Below are positions 56,051 through 64,000 of a DNA stretch of 64,000 bases, in pieces; position 1 is the stretch's first letter; every line of letters starts with the position of its first letter. Below the pieces are notes generated by a model. The model did not search any database and was not told the origin of the DNA. It saw nothing but the letters and a program-made list of their open reading frames with translations. This stretch comes from Cohaesibacter intestini (lineage in GTDB: Bacteria > Pseudomonadota > Alphaproteobacteria > Rhizobiales > Cohaesibacteraceae), in contig NZ_QODK01000001.1 of the NCBI RefSeq assembly GCF_003324485.1, forward strand, positions 620,001 to 684,000, written 5' to 3'. Both the position numbers and the translations under genes were made by a program.

Positions 56051-56507
56051 TTTGCTCTCCTGAAACTGTATCTTGGCCCGAATTCCCTTGATCGATTGAA
56101 GACAATCAATCGGAACGCGTGCTCGGATCGTTGTTTTTTTGAAACTGCTCGAAGGCGGATTGGCATCTCCGAAAAAATGGGGTCTGCAGCACCGTCTCGG
56201 ATTGAGCATTCGAGACCCACCACGGCAGCCCTTACGATAGCCGGATGAGTCGAGACTGGCGGGTTATAGCGATGTGGGTGCAGAGAATCAAGGGCAAAGG
56301 GGGAAGATTCTGACAGGGGGATGACGGGAAGGGGGCTGTTCGGACGTTTTGAACATTCGGTGCCGAGCAATGCTTTTCTTAGAAAGAATGCAGCAACTGG
56401 TAATCGGGCGAAGAGCGGACATTAGCTCAAGAAGCGCGATATAAAGATTGGACACGCAAAAGCTGACATGAATTGAGCATCGAATCCAATTGCGCTACAC
56501 TCTAACC
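56051..56507. promoter_or_regulatory. Intergenic region with rpmI-rplT promoter
   Basis: 457 bases upstream of rpmI and of the PIN-like gene. It must hold the ribosomal operon promoter and any L20-binding leader. I see no additional gene. Confidence 0.45.
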
Positions 56508-57440
56508 ATGGCTGAAACTCTATATCTCGACCAGAATGCGTGGGTGTCTCTGGCGCGAGGCGCTTGGGACAAGGCTAGCTATCCGAAGGACCATAAACGA
56601 CTGGTGAAGGTAGTCGAGGCGCTTCAGCAGAACCGCTTTGTCGTCCCATTAAGCTTCGCCAATATCTACGAAACCTCGAAGATAAACGACCCGGCCCGTC
56701 GAGCCAACATGGCGCGAACCCAGGTTACAATCAGCCAGGGGCAGGTCTTTCGTGGCAGGCGTCGAATCTTGGGTGAGACACTCGCTTTATATTTGGCCGA
56801 CAAATTTTCGATCGTGCATGCACCGCCGGAAGAGCACTGGTTCCTGTCTGACCTATGGTTCGAAGCGCTCGCTGAGTATTCGCCAGAGACATTCGGCTTC
56901 TCGCTATCGGACGCAGCGCTTGACCATATGCATTCCTACCCTGCAAGGGTGCTGTTCGACTATCTTACCTCCAACGATGAGGATGTTAGGCTCGAAGGTG
57001 TTAGGCGCTTTAGCGCTAGCTCGGCCGATCTTGTCATGGGAATCGAAGCACGACGGGCTATTGTAGCTTCCGAACCGTTGGCGCTGCGCAAACGTGTTTA
57101 TGGCGCGCGGCTGATTATCGATGAGCTAGATTTCGTCCTTGCAACTGGCCGAAGTCTTGGGTTGGATTGGAATGGCTTTACCGATATTGGATCTTCATTG
57201 GTCCGAAGTATACTAGGTGACGTACCGATCCTAGCTACAGAGAGGGAACTGGCTATCCGACTCGAGGATCTGGCGAGGCCCATCGAAGAAAATGACCTAC
57301 GAGACATGTCGGCCTTCACTACAGTGTTGTCGCTTGCCGATGTCGTCATCGGCGAAAAGACGTTTGTCAATCTCGCCCGTCAGGCACGTCTGGACAAAGC
57401 TTATGGCACACGGCTTCTAACATCTATTGACGAACTTTGA
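56508..57440 (+). CDS. PIN-like domain protein (putative nuclease)
   Basis: 310 residues from ATG 56508. The N-terminal LYLDQNAWVSLARG resembles the first acidic strand of PIN nucleases. VVPLSFANIYETSKIND near residue 50 supplies a Glu, and SLADVVIGEKTFVNLARQAR near residue 280 supplies the C-terminal acidic strand, ending GTRLLTSIDEL. The roughly 200-residue helical insert between them is not typical of small VapC toxins. No antitoxin-like gene is adjacent. I recall DQNxW-type PIN-like proteins from defence and accessory regions; a nuclease role is inference. Confidence 0.6.
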   Translation: MAETLYLDQNAWVSLARGAWDKASYPKDHKRLVKVVEALQQNRFVVPLSFANIYETSKINDPARRANMARTQVTISQGQVFRGRRRILGETLALYLADKFSIVHAPPEEHWFLSDLWFEALAEYSPETFGFSLSDAALDHMHSYPARVLFDYLTSNDEDVRLEGVRRFSASSADLVMGIEARRAIVASEPLALRKRVYGARLIIDELDFVLATGRSLGLDWNGFTDIGSSLVRSILGDVPILATERELAIRLEDLARPIEENDLRDMSAFTTVLSLADVVIGEKTFVNLARQARLDKAYGTRLLTSIDEL

Positions 57441-57776
57441 TCGCGGAGTGTGGGCTGAGGGCCGGCTTTTCTTGCCACCCTTTGTTGCATTGGCAATTAA
57501 TTCTTCATTTTGAAGACCAAAAAAGAACTCAAAGCATCCCTCCCCATTTCTCACCTAAGGCCAGCCTGACAATCAGGCCAGCCAGTTGCTCTTCTCACCA
57601 CTGTCGCTCACCCGCACTCAGGCAATCACCTGTTCGAGGTGCCAGATTTTGGAGACGATTTGCCAGCCTTCTTTGCCCAAATCAAAGCCCAGATGGTCGA
57701 CAAAGACATTTGCATGAGCGCGGATGCGGATTTTGACCGTGGCGTTGAGGGACGAGAGGAATTTGATCAGCAGCCC
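57441..57776. other. Intergenic region without a supported gene
   Basis: 336 bases between the convergent PIN-like and tspO genes. A weak, mismatched hairpin occurs near 57558-57586; no open frame is convincing. Confidence 0.5.
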
Positions 57777-58235
57777 TCAATTCAGCGCCACCAAACCTGC
57801 ATTGAGATAAGCGGCGAAGGTGACCCATAGGGCATAAGGGGCAAACAGCCATGCGGCGAGACGCTGCCGGTGCCATGTGGCGCGGATGAAGGCGGCGATG
57901 GTTGCAAGAAGGGCGAGGATCACCAAAAGCCCCAGCAGCAATTGATTGAGCGTGAAGACAATCGGGCTCCACGCGAAATTCAGGCCCATTTGCAGAATCC
58001 AGAGCATCATCGGGCCGCGCGGACCGGGCAAATCGAGCACATGCGTGCCGGCAACCGCAATGAGAATGTAAAGCAGGGTCCAGGCTGGCGCGAAGAGCCA
58101 GTTGGGCGGGGTGAAGGCTGGCTTCTCCAGCCCTGCATACCATGGGCCGGGAATATTGGTCGCCCCGATCAGCAGGCCGCCACCATCGGAAATAGCCAGA
58201 AAGATCAACAAAGCAATCCAGTATCCTCGGGTCAT
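57777..58235 (-). CDS. tspO: TspO/MBR family protein
   Basis: A 152-residue protein with five membrane helices. WYAGLEKPAFTPPNWLFAPA and WTLLYILIAVAGTHVL form the family signature, and LWILQMGLNFAWSPIVF and FAPYALWVTFAAYLNAGLV complete it. TspO proteins bind tetrapyrroles and act in outer or cytoplasmic membranes. It lies 161 bases from the Amt fusion gene, on the same strand downstream of it. Confidence 0.94.
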   Translation of the reverse strand: MTRGYWIALLIFLAISDGGGLLIGATNIPGPWYAGLEKPAFTPPNWLFAPAWTLLYILIAVAGTHVLDLPGPRGPMMLWILQMGLNFAWSPIVFTLNQLLLGLLVILALLATIAAFIRATWHRQRLAAWLFAPYALWVTFAAYLNAGLVALN

Positions 58236-58396
58236 ACACGCTCCTCAACCAATAGAAATGACAAAGCCCACTCACGCGTTCTGCCATAAGTCTGGAGCGC
58301 AAGAAAGCCTTTTGCAATGGGTCGATCGTGGGATGGGGAAAGGGCGCTGCCGCCCTGATCCGACGGAGCGTCCGGGGACGGAGCGCTTGTTTGTTG

Positions 58397-61300
58397 TCAG
58401 GCCGTGCGCTGGGCAAGATCTGACAATGGAGGCCGGTCCGCCTGATCCAGAACACGATCCTCTGCCGCGGCCTTGGCTCTGGCAAGGGCTCGCAAGGCTG
58501 CGACATGCGCATCGGTTTCCTGCAAGTCGGCCTGCTCCGTCATGAAATGGGTCAGATCGGCCGGAGCAGAGGTGATGGCCTGTTCGATCGGCACCGGTTT
58601 TCCGATCAGATAGCCCTGAAACTGGTCGCATTTCTGGTTTCGAAGGAACAGGATCTCTTCCTTGGTCTCCACCCCTTCGGCGACGACTTTCATGCCCAGA
58701 CCAGCCCCAAGACTGATGATGGCCTTCATGATGGCGACCGCATTGTCTTCCTGTCCCAGTGCGGCAACAAAGCTGCGGTCGATCTTGATCGTGTCAAAGG
58801 GATATTTCGACAAATAGGACAGAGACGAATAGCCGGTGCCAAAATCATCAAGCGCCAGAGACAGCCCGATGGACTTGAGCAGTTTCATGATGGACAGACC
58901 ACGGGCGTCATCCTCGATCAGCATGCTTTCGGTCAGTTCCAGTTCCAGTTGGGATGGTTCGGCCCCTGTCTGGGCCAGAATGGCCTCAATCTTGGCGACG
59001 AAATCCTTTTGCTGGAATTGCAATGGGCTGATATTGACGCTGATATGCTTGCCCGCAAACGGCCCCTTGGAGGCGAGACAGGCCTGATGGAAGACCCAGC
59101 TGTCGATGTCGATGATCTTGCCACAGGCTTCGGCAACGGGAATGAACTCGGCCGGACTGACAAGGCCGCGCACCGGATGGTTCCAGCGCAGCAAGGCTTC
59201 ATAGGAGTTGATTTCCAGATTGTCAGCCTCTGCCCGTGGTTGGTAATAGACCTCGAACTCGCCCGCTTCAAGTGCGGTTTCCAGATCCGCTTGCAGCAGC
59301 CTGCGCTTCTCCATCAACTCATTGAGACCCTGACGATACATGGTGGCCATGCTCCGCCCGGAATTCTTCGAATGGTAGAGCGCAATGTCCGCATTGCCGA
59401 AGACATCTTCCTTGTCGCGGGCATGTTCGGGACAAAGGGCTACCCCGACACTGGCACCGATCATTGCGGAGCTGCTGTCGCCCAGCGAAATGGGTTTGGC
59501 CATTTCTGCAACGATGCGGTGGCCGGTATCTTCTGCCTGATTGGCAAAACTGATGTTGGGCTGAATGATTGCAAATTCATCGCCGCCCAACCGGGCAACC
59601 GTACCATCGGGCCCGACGATGGATTGCAACCGGCTGGCTGCCTCCTTGAGGACCAGATCGCCCGCCTGATGGCCATGCACATCATTGACATTCTTGAAGC
59701 GATCCAGATCCACCAGAATGAGCGCGGTGCTCCTGCCGTTGCTTGCTGATTTGACGGCATTGTCCAGCTTGTCATTGAACAAAGAGCGGTTGGCTAGCCC
59801 CGTCAACGCATCGCTTTGGGCCAGAATCCGCATGTTCCGCTCGGCCGCCTTGCGCTCGCGCAGATCGACCAGACAGACGATTCGAACATTGTCGCCCCTG
59901 AAATTGATGACCCGGCCCTTGACCGCAACCGGGATATGCTCGCCGGACTTGGCTGCCAGATTGACCTCGTAGAAGCCGCGATTGCCTCTATGCATGGCGT
60001 CGGAGGCGTCTCTTCGTTTGTCCTTGACGCGAAACCGCATGACGGATTTGCCGACCATTTCGTCCAGACTGTATCCCAACAGCTCAACCAGACGCTGGTT
60101 GCCATCGATGATGATGCCATTCTTGAGCATGGCGATGCCTTCAAAGGTCGCGTTGGAGAGCGCCGTGATCCGCTCGGCTTCCTCTGATTGCGCCTTCAGG
60201 GCATCAAGCTCGCTGAGTTTGCGATGCTCATGTTCCATATTGATCATCAGCTGGTTGAACAGATCAGTCAGCTTCTCGGCCTCATCGCCGGGCACCGTCG
60301 GGAGGCGCTGGCTGAAGCCACGCTGACCGGAGACCAGATTTTCCATGGCCTCCTCGACATGGCCGACACCGATGCGGGTGGCATGTTCTGCCACATTGAG
60401 CCCGATCAGCTCCTGCTTTTGATTGACGCGCAAGCCGACAACCCGGTTCAAAGTCCAGAAGAATGCATAACCAAGGAAGAAGCAGAAGCAGAAATTGAGC
60501 AACGCCCCGCCGGTCTGCACATAGATCTGATGCAAGCGGCTGCCCGACAATTGATCAGCCGGAGCGAGAAAGGCCAGCCCGACCGTGCCCACCACGCCAG
60601 CAAAGCCATGGGTGCCAATGGCCCCAACGGCATCGTCAATCTTGTAGTTCTGCTCAAGAAAGTCATTGGCATAGATGGCGACGGCGCCGCCGACGGCCCC
60701 AATGATGATGGCCCCTGCAGGGGTGAGAACCGCGCAGCCAGCGGTGACCGCGACCAAACCACCCAGCATGCCGTTGACGGATTTTTCGGGCAGATAGCAG
60801 CCATCCTTCAAATAACCGAGGATGTGCCCTGCCACGGCCCCAAAGCCACCCGCCAAAATCGTGTTGAGAATGATGAAGGCCACACCCTCGCCCGCCTTCA
60901 AGGTGGATCCGCCATTGAAACCAAGCCAGCCGATAAAGAGAAGCAGCCCCCCTGCGGCCGTCAGTACCGGGCTGTGGCCCGCCAGCCGGATCGGCCTGCC
61001 TTGTTCGTCGAACCGCCCCTCTCGTGCCCCGAGCACCAGACAGGCCGCCAGCGCCACCCAGGCCCCTGTGGCATGAACAACGGTCGATCCAGCAAAATCG
61101 ATAAAGCCCAGATTGGCCAGAAAGGCACCGGGATTGTCCTGCAGGGCATTGCCCCAGACCCAATGGACAAAAACCGGATAGATGAGGACAGACAGAAAAA
61201 TGGACCCGATCACATAGGCAGACAGCCGCATACGCTCGGCAACGGCACCGGAAACAATGGTGGCCGCCGTGCCACAAAACATCACCTGAAAGACAAAGAA

Positions 61301-61654
61301 ACCCGCTTCATAGGTTGTGATCTTCTGGAGGCCCAGATACTTCCAGTCAAATCCAATCAAGCCATAGTGGCTGGAGCCGAATGCGATGGTGAAGCCGGCA
61401 ATGGCGAAGGCCGCGACTGAGAAGGTGAAGTCGAGCAGGTTCTTCTGGGCGACATTGATGCTGTTCTTGGAGCGGACCATGCCGGCCTCCAGAAGCAGGA
61501 AGCCGACTTGCATGAACATGATCAACGCACTGGCTGCCATTATCCATGTCATGTTCAGTCCGGATTCGACATCCCTGACATTCAGCGCCGAGGCCTCGGC
61601 AGTCACGATGGACGAACCAAATGCGAGGGTTGAAATTGCCAGAATACGTCTCAT
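58397..61654 (-). CDS. Ammonium transporter fused to PAS-GGDEF-EAL (ammonium-linked c-di-GMP enzyme)
   Basis: A 1085-residue fusion. Residues about 30-430 are a complete Amt/MEP/Rh channel: MQVGFLLLEAGMVRSKNSIN, FCGTAATIVSGAVAERM, and the twin histidines in VVHATGAWVAL (about 193) and IGTHGFAGVVGT (about 346). A helical linker, possibly HAMP-like, follows. Then come a PAS domain (500-610), a GGDEF domain with intact RLGGDEFAII (about 688), and an EAL domain with intact EALLRWNHP (about 818), LELELTESMLIEDD, ALDDFGTGYSSLSYL, IKIDRSFV and VVAEGVET. The N-terminus looks like a signal peptide. It could sense or transport ammonium and set c-di-GMP. No glnK is beside it. The frame is continuous, so this is a true fusion. 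Confidence 0.93.
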   Translation of the reverse strand: MRRILAISTLAFGSSIVTAEASALNVRDVESGLNMTWIMAASALIMFMQVGFLLLEAGMVRSKNSINVAQKNLLDFTFSVAAFAIAGFTIAFGSSHYGLIGFDWKYLGLQKITTYEAGFFVFQVMFCGTAATIVSGAVAERMRLSAYVIGSIFLSVLIYPVFVHWVWGNALQDNPGAFLANLGFIDFAGSTVVHATGAWVALAACLVLGAREGRFDEQGRPIRLAGHSPVLTAAGGLLLFIGWLGFNGGSTLKAGEGVAFIILNTILAGGFGAVAGHILGYLKDGCYLPEKSVNGMLGGLVAVTAGCAVLTPAGAIIIGAVGGAVAIYANDFLEQNYKIDDAVGAIGTHGFAGVVGTVGLAFLAPADQLSGSRLHQIYVQTGGALLNFCFCFFLGYAFFWTLNRVVGLRVNQKQELIGLNVAEHATRIGVGHVEEAMENLVSGQRGFSQRLPTVPGDEAEKLTDLFNQLMINMEHEHRKLSELDALKAQSEEAERITALSNATFEGIAMLKNGIIIDGNQRLVELLGYSLDEMVGKSVMRFRVKDKRRDASDAMHRGNRGFYEVNLAAKSGEHIPVAVKGRVINFRGDNVRIVCLVDLRERKAAERNMRILAQSDALTGLANRSLFNDKLDNAVKSASNGRSTALILVDLDRFKNVNDVHGHQAGDLVLKEAASRLQSIVGPDGTVARLGGDEFAIIQPNISFANQAEDTGHRIVAEMAKPISLGDSSSAMIGASVGVALCPEHARDKEDVFGNADIALYHSKNSGRSMATMYRQGLNELMEKRRLLQADLETALEAGEFEVYYQPRAEADNLEINSYEALLRWNHPVRGLVSPAEFIPVAEACGKIIDIDSWVFHQACLASKGPFAGKHISVNISPLQFQQKDFVAKIEAILAQTGAEPSQLELELTESMLIEDDARGLSIMKLLKSIGLSLALDDFGTGYSSLSYLSKYPFDTIKIDRSFVAALGQEDNAVAIMKAIISLGAGLGMKVVAEGVETKEEILFLRNQKCDQFQGYLIGKPVPIEQAITSAPADLTHFMTEQADLQETDAHVAALRALARAKAAAEDRVLDQADRPPLSDLAQRTA

Positions 61655-62012
61655 CAGTTTTAGCTTCCCATAACCATTTCCTGAAATTTGATAGCAGAGC
61701 GTTAATTTTGTGTATGCAATTTCAATGATTTACCGTCAACCGAGCGCTCAAATAGAGTGCAACTGCCGCGATTTTGATCAAACCAGACCAACCGGTCCCC
61801 TTTGGACGGGCAAACGCGAGGCCGCTAAAGGACAAAGTCCTATTCAGACGGATCCAGGCAGCTATTTGCTGTTGCTCTTTATAATTTTCAGGGACGCAGC
61901 CGCGATGGCTTGGGCATGCAACTGCTACAGGCTACTCAGGGGGCAATCTGCATACAAAAAAGCCCGGCTCTGTTGAACCGGGCTTCTTAACTTCTGACTA
62001 TATCGCTCGCGC
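61655..62012. other. Intergenic region between Amt fusion and infC
   Basis: 358 bases holding the Amt-fusion promoter and the infC terminator. No gene is supported. Confidence 0.5.
61956..61986 (-). terminator. Rho-independent terminator after infC
   Basis: AAGCCCGG and CCGGGCTT form the stem, with a run of T on the minus strand, about 27 bases past the infC stop. Confidence 0.9.
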
Positions 62013-62549
62013 TTATTTCGGAGCGAGGATCATGATCATCTGGCGACCTTCGAGTTTTGGCTCCAGTTCAACCTTGGTGCGCTCGACAAGCTCACCTTTG
62101 ACCTTCCTGAGCAGCTCCATGCCAAGATTCTGGTGGGCCATTTCGCGACCGCGAAACCGCAGGGTGAACTTCACCTTGTCACCAGCATCGAGGAAGCGGT
62201 TGGCGCTGCGCATCTTGACCTCATAGTCATGGGTGTCGATGTTCGGGCGCATCTTGACTTCCTTGACGTCGACAACCTTCTGCTTCTTGCGCGCTTCTGC
62301 CGCTTTCTTTTGGGCCTGATACTTGTATCGACCATAGTCCATGATCTTGCAGACAGGCGGTTTGGCATTGGGTGAAATTTCCACCAGATCCAGCCCGGCT
62401 TCGGCGGCCATGTCCATGGCCTGACGTGCAGGCACGGACCCGTGGTTGGTGCCTTCATCATCGATCAGCTGGACTTCGTCTACACGGATTTGATTGTTGA
62501 TGCGCGGTCCCGTCTCACGGGTTGGTTGCGCTCGATATGGACGGCGAAT
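62013..62549 (-). CDS. infC: Translation initiation factor IF-3
   Basis: About 178 residues, close to the usual 180. The N-domain reads [20 protein letters not shown] and the C-domain ends [34 protein letters not shown] is the linker block. There is no ATG, GTG or TTG at the right place: the only upstream frame start near AGGAG (nine bases away) is ATT 62549, giving [16 protein letters not shown]. An AUU start is a known feature of infC in several bacteria and lets IF-3 repress its own mRNA. The next standard start (GTG 62435) would remove most of the N-domain. Confidence 0.92.
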   Translation of the reverse strand: MRRPYRAQPTRETGPRINNQIRVDEVQLIDDEGTNHGSVPARQAMDMAAEAGLDLVEISPNAKPPVCKIMDYGRYKYQAQKKAAEARKKQKVVDVKEVKMRPNIDTHDYEVKMRSANRFLDAGDKVKFTLRFRGREMAHQNLGMELLRKVKGELVERTKVELEPKLEGRQMIMILAPK

Positions 62550-62925
62550 GGTCGTAGTCTCCTGTAAAGTTGCAATAAATGCGTTCCCCTACATATGCCG
62601 CAGCTTGCCCGTCCTTTCAAGTCACCAGACCGCTCAAAGGGCGCTTAATTGATAGAAACGACAACGCTTTGCACAATCTATCGGTCAATTCTCGGCGGAA
62701 ATACGCATTTCAGGCTTCACCGCCTATCACCAAAGGGCGGCAGTCATGCGTGAAAAGCATGGCAAAAGATGACCAAGATCAAGATCAGCAGCAAGGGATC
62801 TGCTATGAGCGAGCCAACAAGAGTTCAATCGTTGCAAATGCTGTATAGCATCCGTACCTCCCCCGCTTGGTGACCATATCCCCCGATGCGTCAACAAGTC
62901 AGACGGACCAATCAAGGGCTTTTTC
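62550..62925. promoter_or_regulatory. Divergent intergenic region infC / FNT gene
   Basis: 376 bases that must hold both promoters. I see no clear operator and no small gene. Confidence 0.4.
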
Positions 62926-63780
62926 ATGCCACAAGAGCAGTTTGACGCACTCCTTCCCGCAGCCATGGCCCAGAAGGCGGAAGATGTCGGCGTTACCAAG
63001 GCGACCCGCCATCCCAAACAGACCTTCATGCTGGCCATCATGGCCGGGGCCTTTATCGGCATTGCCTTTATCTTCTATACCGTGGTGACCACAGGCAATA
63101 GCGGTGTCGGATGGGGCGCCAACAAGTTCTTGGGCGGGCTGGCTTTCAGCCTCGGGCTGATGCTGGTGGTGGTCAATGGGGGCGAGCTCTTCACCTCGAC
63201 GGTGCTGACGGTGGTGGCGAAAGCCAGCGGCAAGATATCGTGGGGCCAGTTGGCGCGCAACTGGGCTCTGGTCTATGTCGGAAACTTCATTGGTGCCATT
63301 CTGCTGGTGGTCATCATGCAGATTGCCCGGCATTATGAGCAAGGCAACGGGGCGCTTGGTATCAGTTACATGTCGATTGCCCAGCACAAACTGCATCACG
63401 GCTTCTTTCAGGCGGTGGCGCTGGGTATCATGTGCAACGTGATGGTCTGTCTGGGGGTCTGGATGACCTTTTCCGCCCGCTCGTTGACCGACAAGCTGCT
63501 CGCCGTCACCCTGCCGGTTGCGATGTTTGTGGCCGCAGGCTTCGAGCACTGCGTGGCAAACATGTTTCAGATCCCGATGGGAATCCTGACCGCAGCTGCG
63601 GCAGATGCAGACTTCTGGGCGACGACGGGCCGGTCCGCAGCAGACTTTGCGGATCTCACTTGGGGCCACTTTGTGATCAACAACCTCATTCCGGTCACCA
63701 TCGGCAACATCATTGGCGGCGGCTTCTGTGTCGGGCTGGTCTACTGGTTTATTTATTTGCGCCCCGGCAAAGAAGCTTGA
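62926..63780 (+). CDS. Formate/nitrite transporter (FNT family)
   Basis: A 284-residue integral membrane protein, with six helices expected. Signatures: MAGAFIGIAFIFYTVVTTG, GGELFTSTVLTVVAKASG, NWALVYVGNFIGA and GFEHCVANMFQIPMG (the conserved His region). The family moves formate, nitrite or hydrosulfide. Substrate cannot be decided: FocA, NirC and HSC all fit. No formate or nitrite enzyme gene is adjacent. Confidence 0.93.
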   Translation: MPQEQFDALLPAAMAQKAEDVGVTKATRHPKQTFMLAIMAGAFIGIAFIFYTVVTTGNSGVGWGANKFLGGLAFSLGLMLVVVNGGELFTSTVLTVVAKASGKISWGQLARNWALVYVGNFIGAILLVVIMQIARHYEQGNGALGISYMSIAQHKLHHGFFQAVALGIMCNVMVCLGVWMTFSARSLTDKLLAVTLPVAMFVAAGFEHCVANMFQIPMGILTAAAADADFWATTGRSAADFADLTWGHFVINNLIPVTIGNIIGGGFCVGLVYWFIYLRPGKEA

Positions 63781-63849
63781 GCGCATAGATCCACCCAAAC
63801 AGGTTTATTCAATGTGTCGGGGCGATTGCCCCGCGTCGTTGTCGACTGC

Positions 63850-64000
63850 TTAAAAGCGAACCAGCATCGGTGCGATACTGGCGATCAGCAACAGTGCCAT
63901 CGCCCGGTTGAACCATAGGAGCCGATCGCCTTTGGAAAGGTTTCGGCGCAGCGCTGCTCCCGATATGGCCCAAACGGAAATCGAGGGTATGTTGACAAGG
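63850..64000 (-). CDS. LysE/RhtB family exporter, C-terminal fragment
   Basis: Only about 49 C-terminal residues are in the window: LVNIPSISVWAISGAALRRN and FNRAMALLLIASIAPMLVRF. These match the last helix of LysE-family amino-acid exporters. The stop is TAA at 63850-63852; the gene continues past the right edge. Confidence 0.8.
   Translation of the reverse strand, partial: LVNIPSISVWAISGAALRRNLSKGDRLLWFNRAMALLLIASIAPMLVRF

Noticed and set aside
1-64000. CRISPR arrays, rRNA genes or complete insertion sequences
   Set aside because: No regularly spaced repeats, rRNA signatures or transposase genes were seen.

Overview
The window reads as chromosome of a marine-type alphaproteobacterium. CysN-CysC is fused, the urea transporter UrtB is long, and rpmI-rplT and pheST lie together on one strand with a separate infC. 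The protein styles fit Hyphomicrobiales; Cohaesibacter or a relative is my guess from the gene set, not a proven assignment. Almost every base on one strand or the other is accounted for by ordinary genes. Three stretches stand out.

(1) 1-18.8 kb: a surface-glycan and sulfation neighbourhood. On the minus strand are a large RgpF-type glycosyltransferase (cut by the window edge) and a tightly overlapped cysD-cysNC-cysQ operon, which makes the sulfate donor PAPS and removes its by-product PAP. On the plus strand are a tandem GT2 glycosyltransferase, a PrtD/HlyD type I secretion pair, two sulfotransferase-fold proteins, a nucleotide-sugar epimerase-like protein, a sugar nucleotidyltransferase, a DUF4422 protein and a D-aminopeptidase-like serine hydrolase. 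A short DxxYLxxNPDL..HxxxxGxxEGR module recurs in the RgpF protein (twice), the DUF4422 protein and the second sulfotransferase. I infer a locus for making, sulfating and perhaps attaching a glycan to a secreted surface protein.

(2) 18.8-29.1 kb: metabolism. A LysR regulator diverges from urtABCDE (urea ABC importer). A GMC oxidoreductase, a VOC protein and an SDR dehydrogenase follow.

(3) 29.56-42.01 kb: a genomic island in the 3' end of tRNA-Ser(GGA). An exact 18-bp copy of the tRNA 3' end marks the far boundary. Cargo: a zinc-ribbon membrane protein, a serine recombinase, an unknown small gene, a type I restriction-modification operon (hsdM-hsdS-small gene-hsdR-YgjP-like metallopeptidase) and the tyrosine integrase, which carries a frameshift in a G run.

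(4) 42-64 kb: core genome with signalling genes. It holds msrA, mepA, a DUF2799 lipoprotein, a diguanylate cyclase with a degenerate receiver, lepA, an orphan Tat-exported TRAP binding protein, an Lrp regulator, a frameshifted COG3575 nucleotidyltransferase, pheST, rplT, rpmI, a PIN-like protein, tspO, an ammonium transporter fused to PAS-GGDEF-EAL, infC with an apparent AUU start, a formate/nitrite transporter, and the end of a LysE-family gene.

No CRISPR array, rRNA gene or complete insertion sequence was seen. All function calls come from reading motifs; no database search was run.
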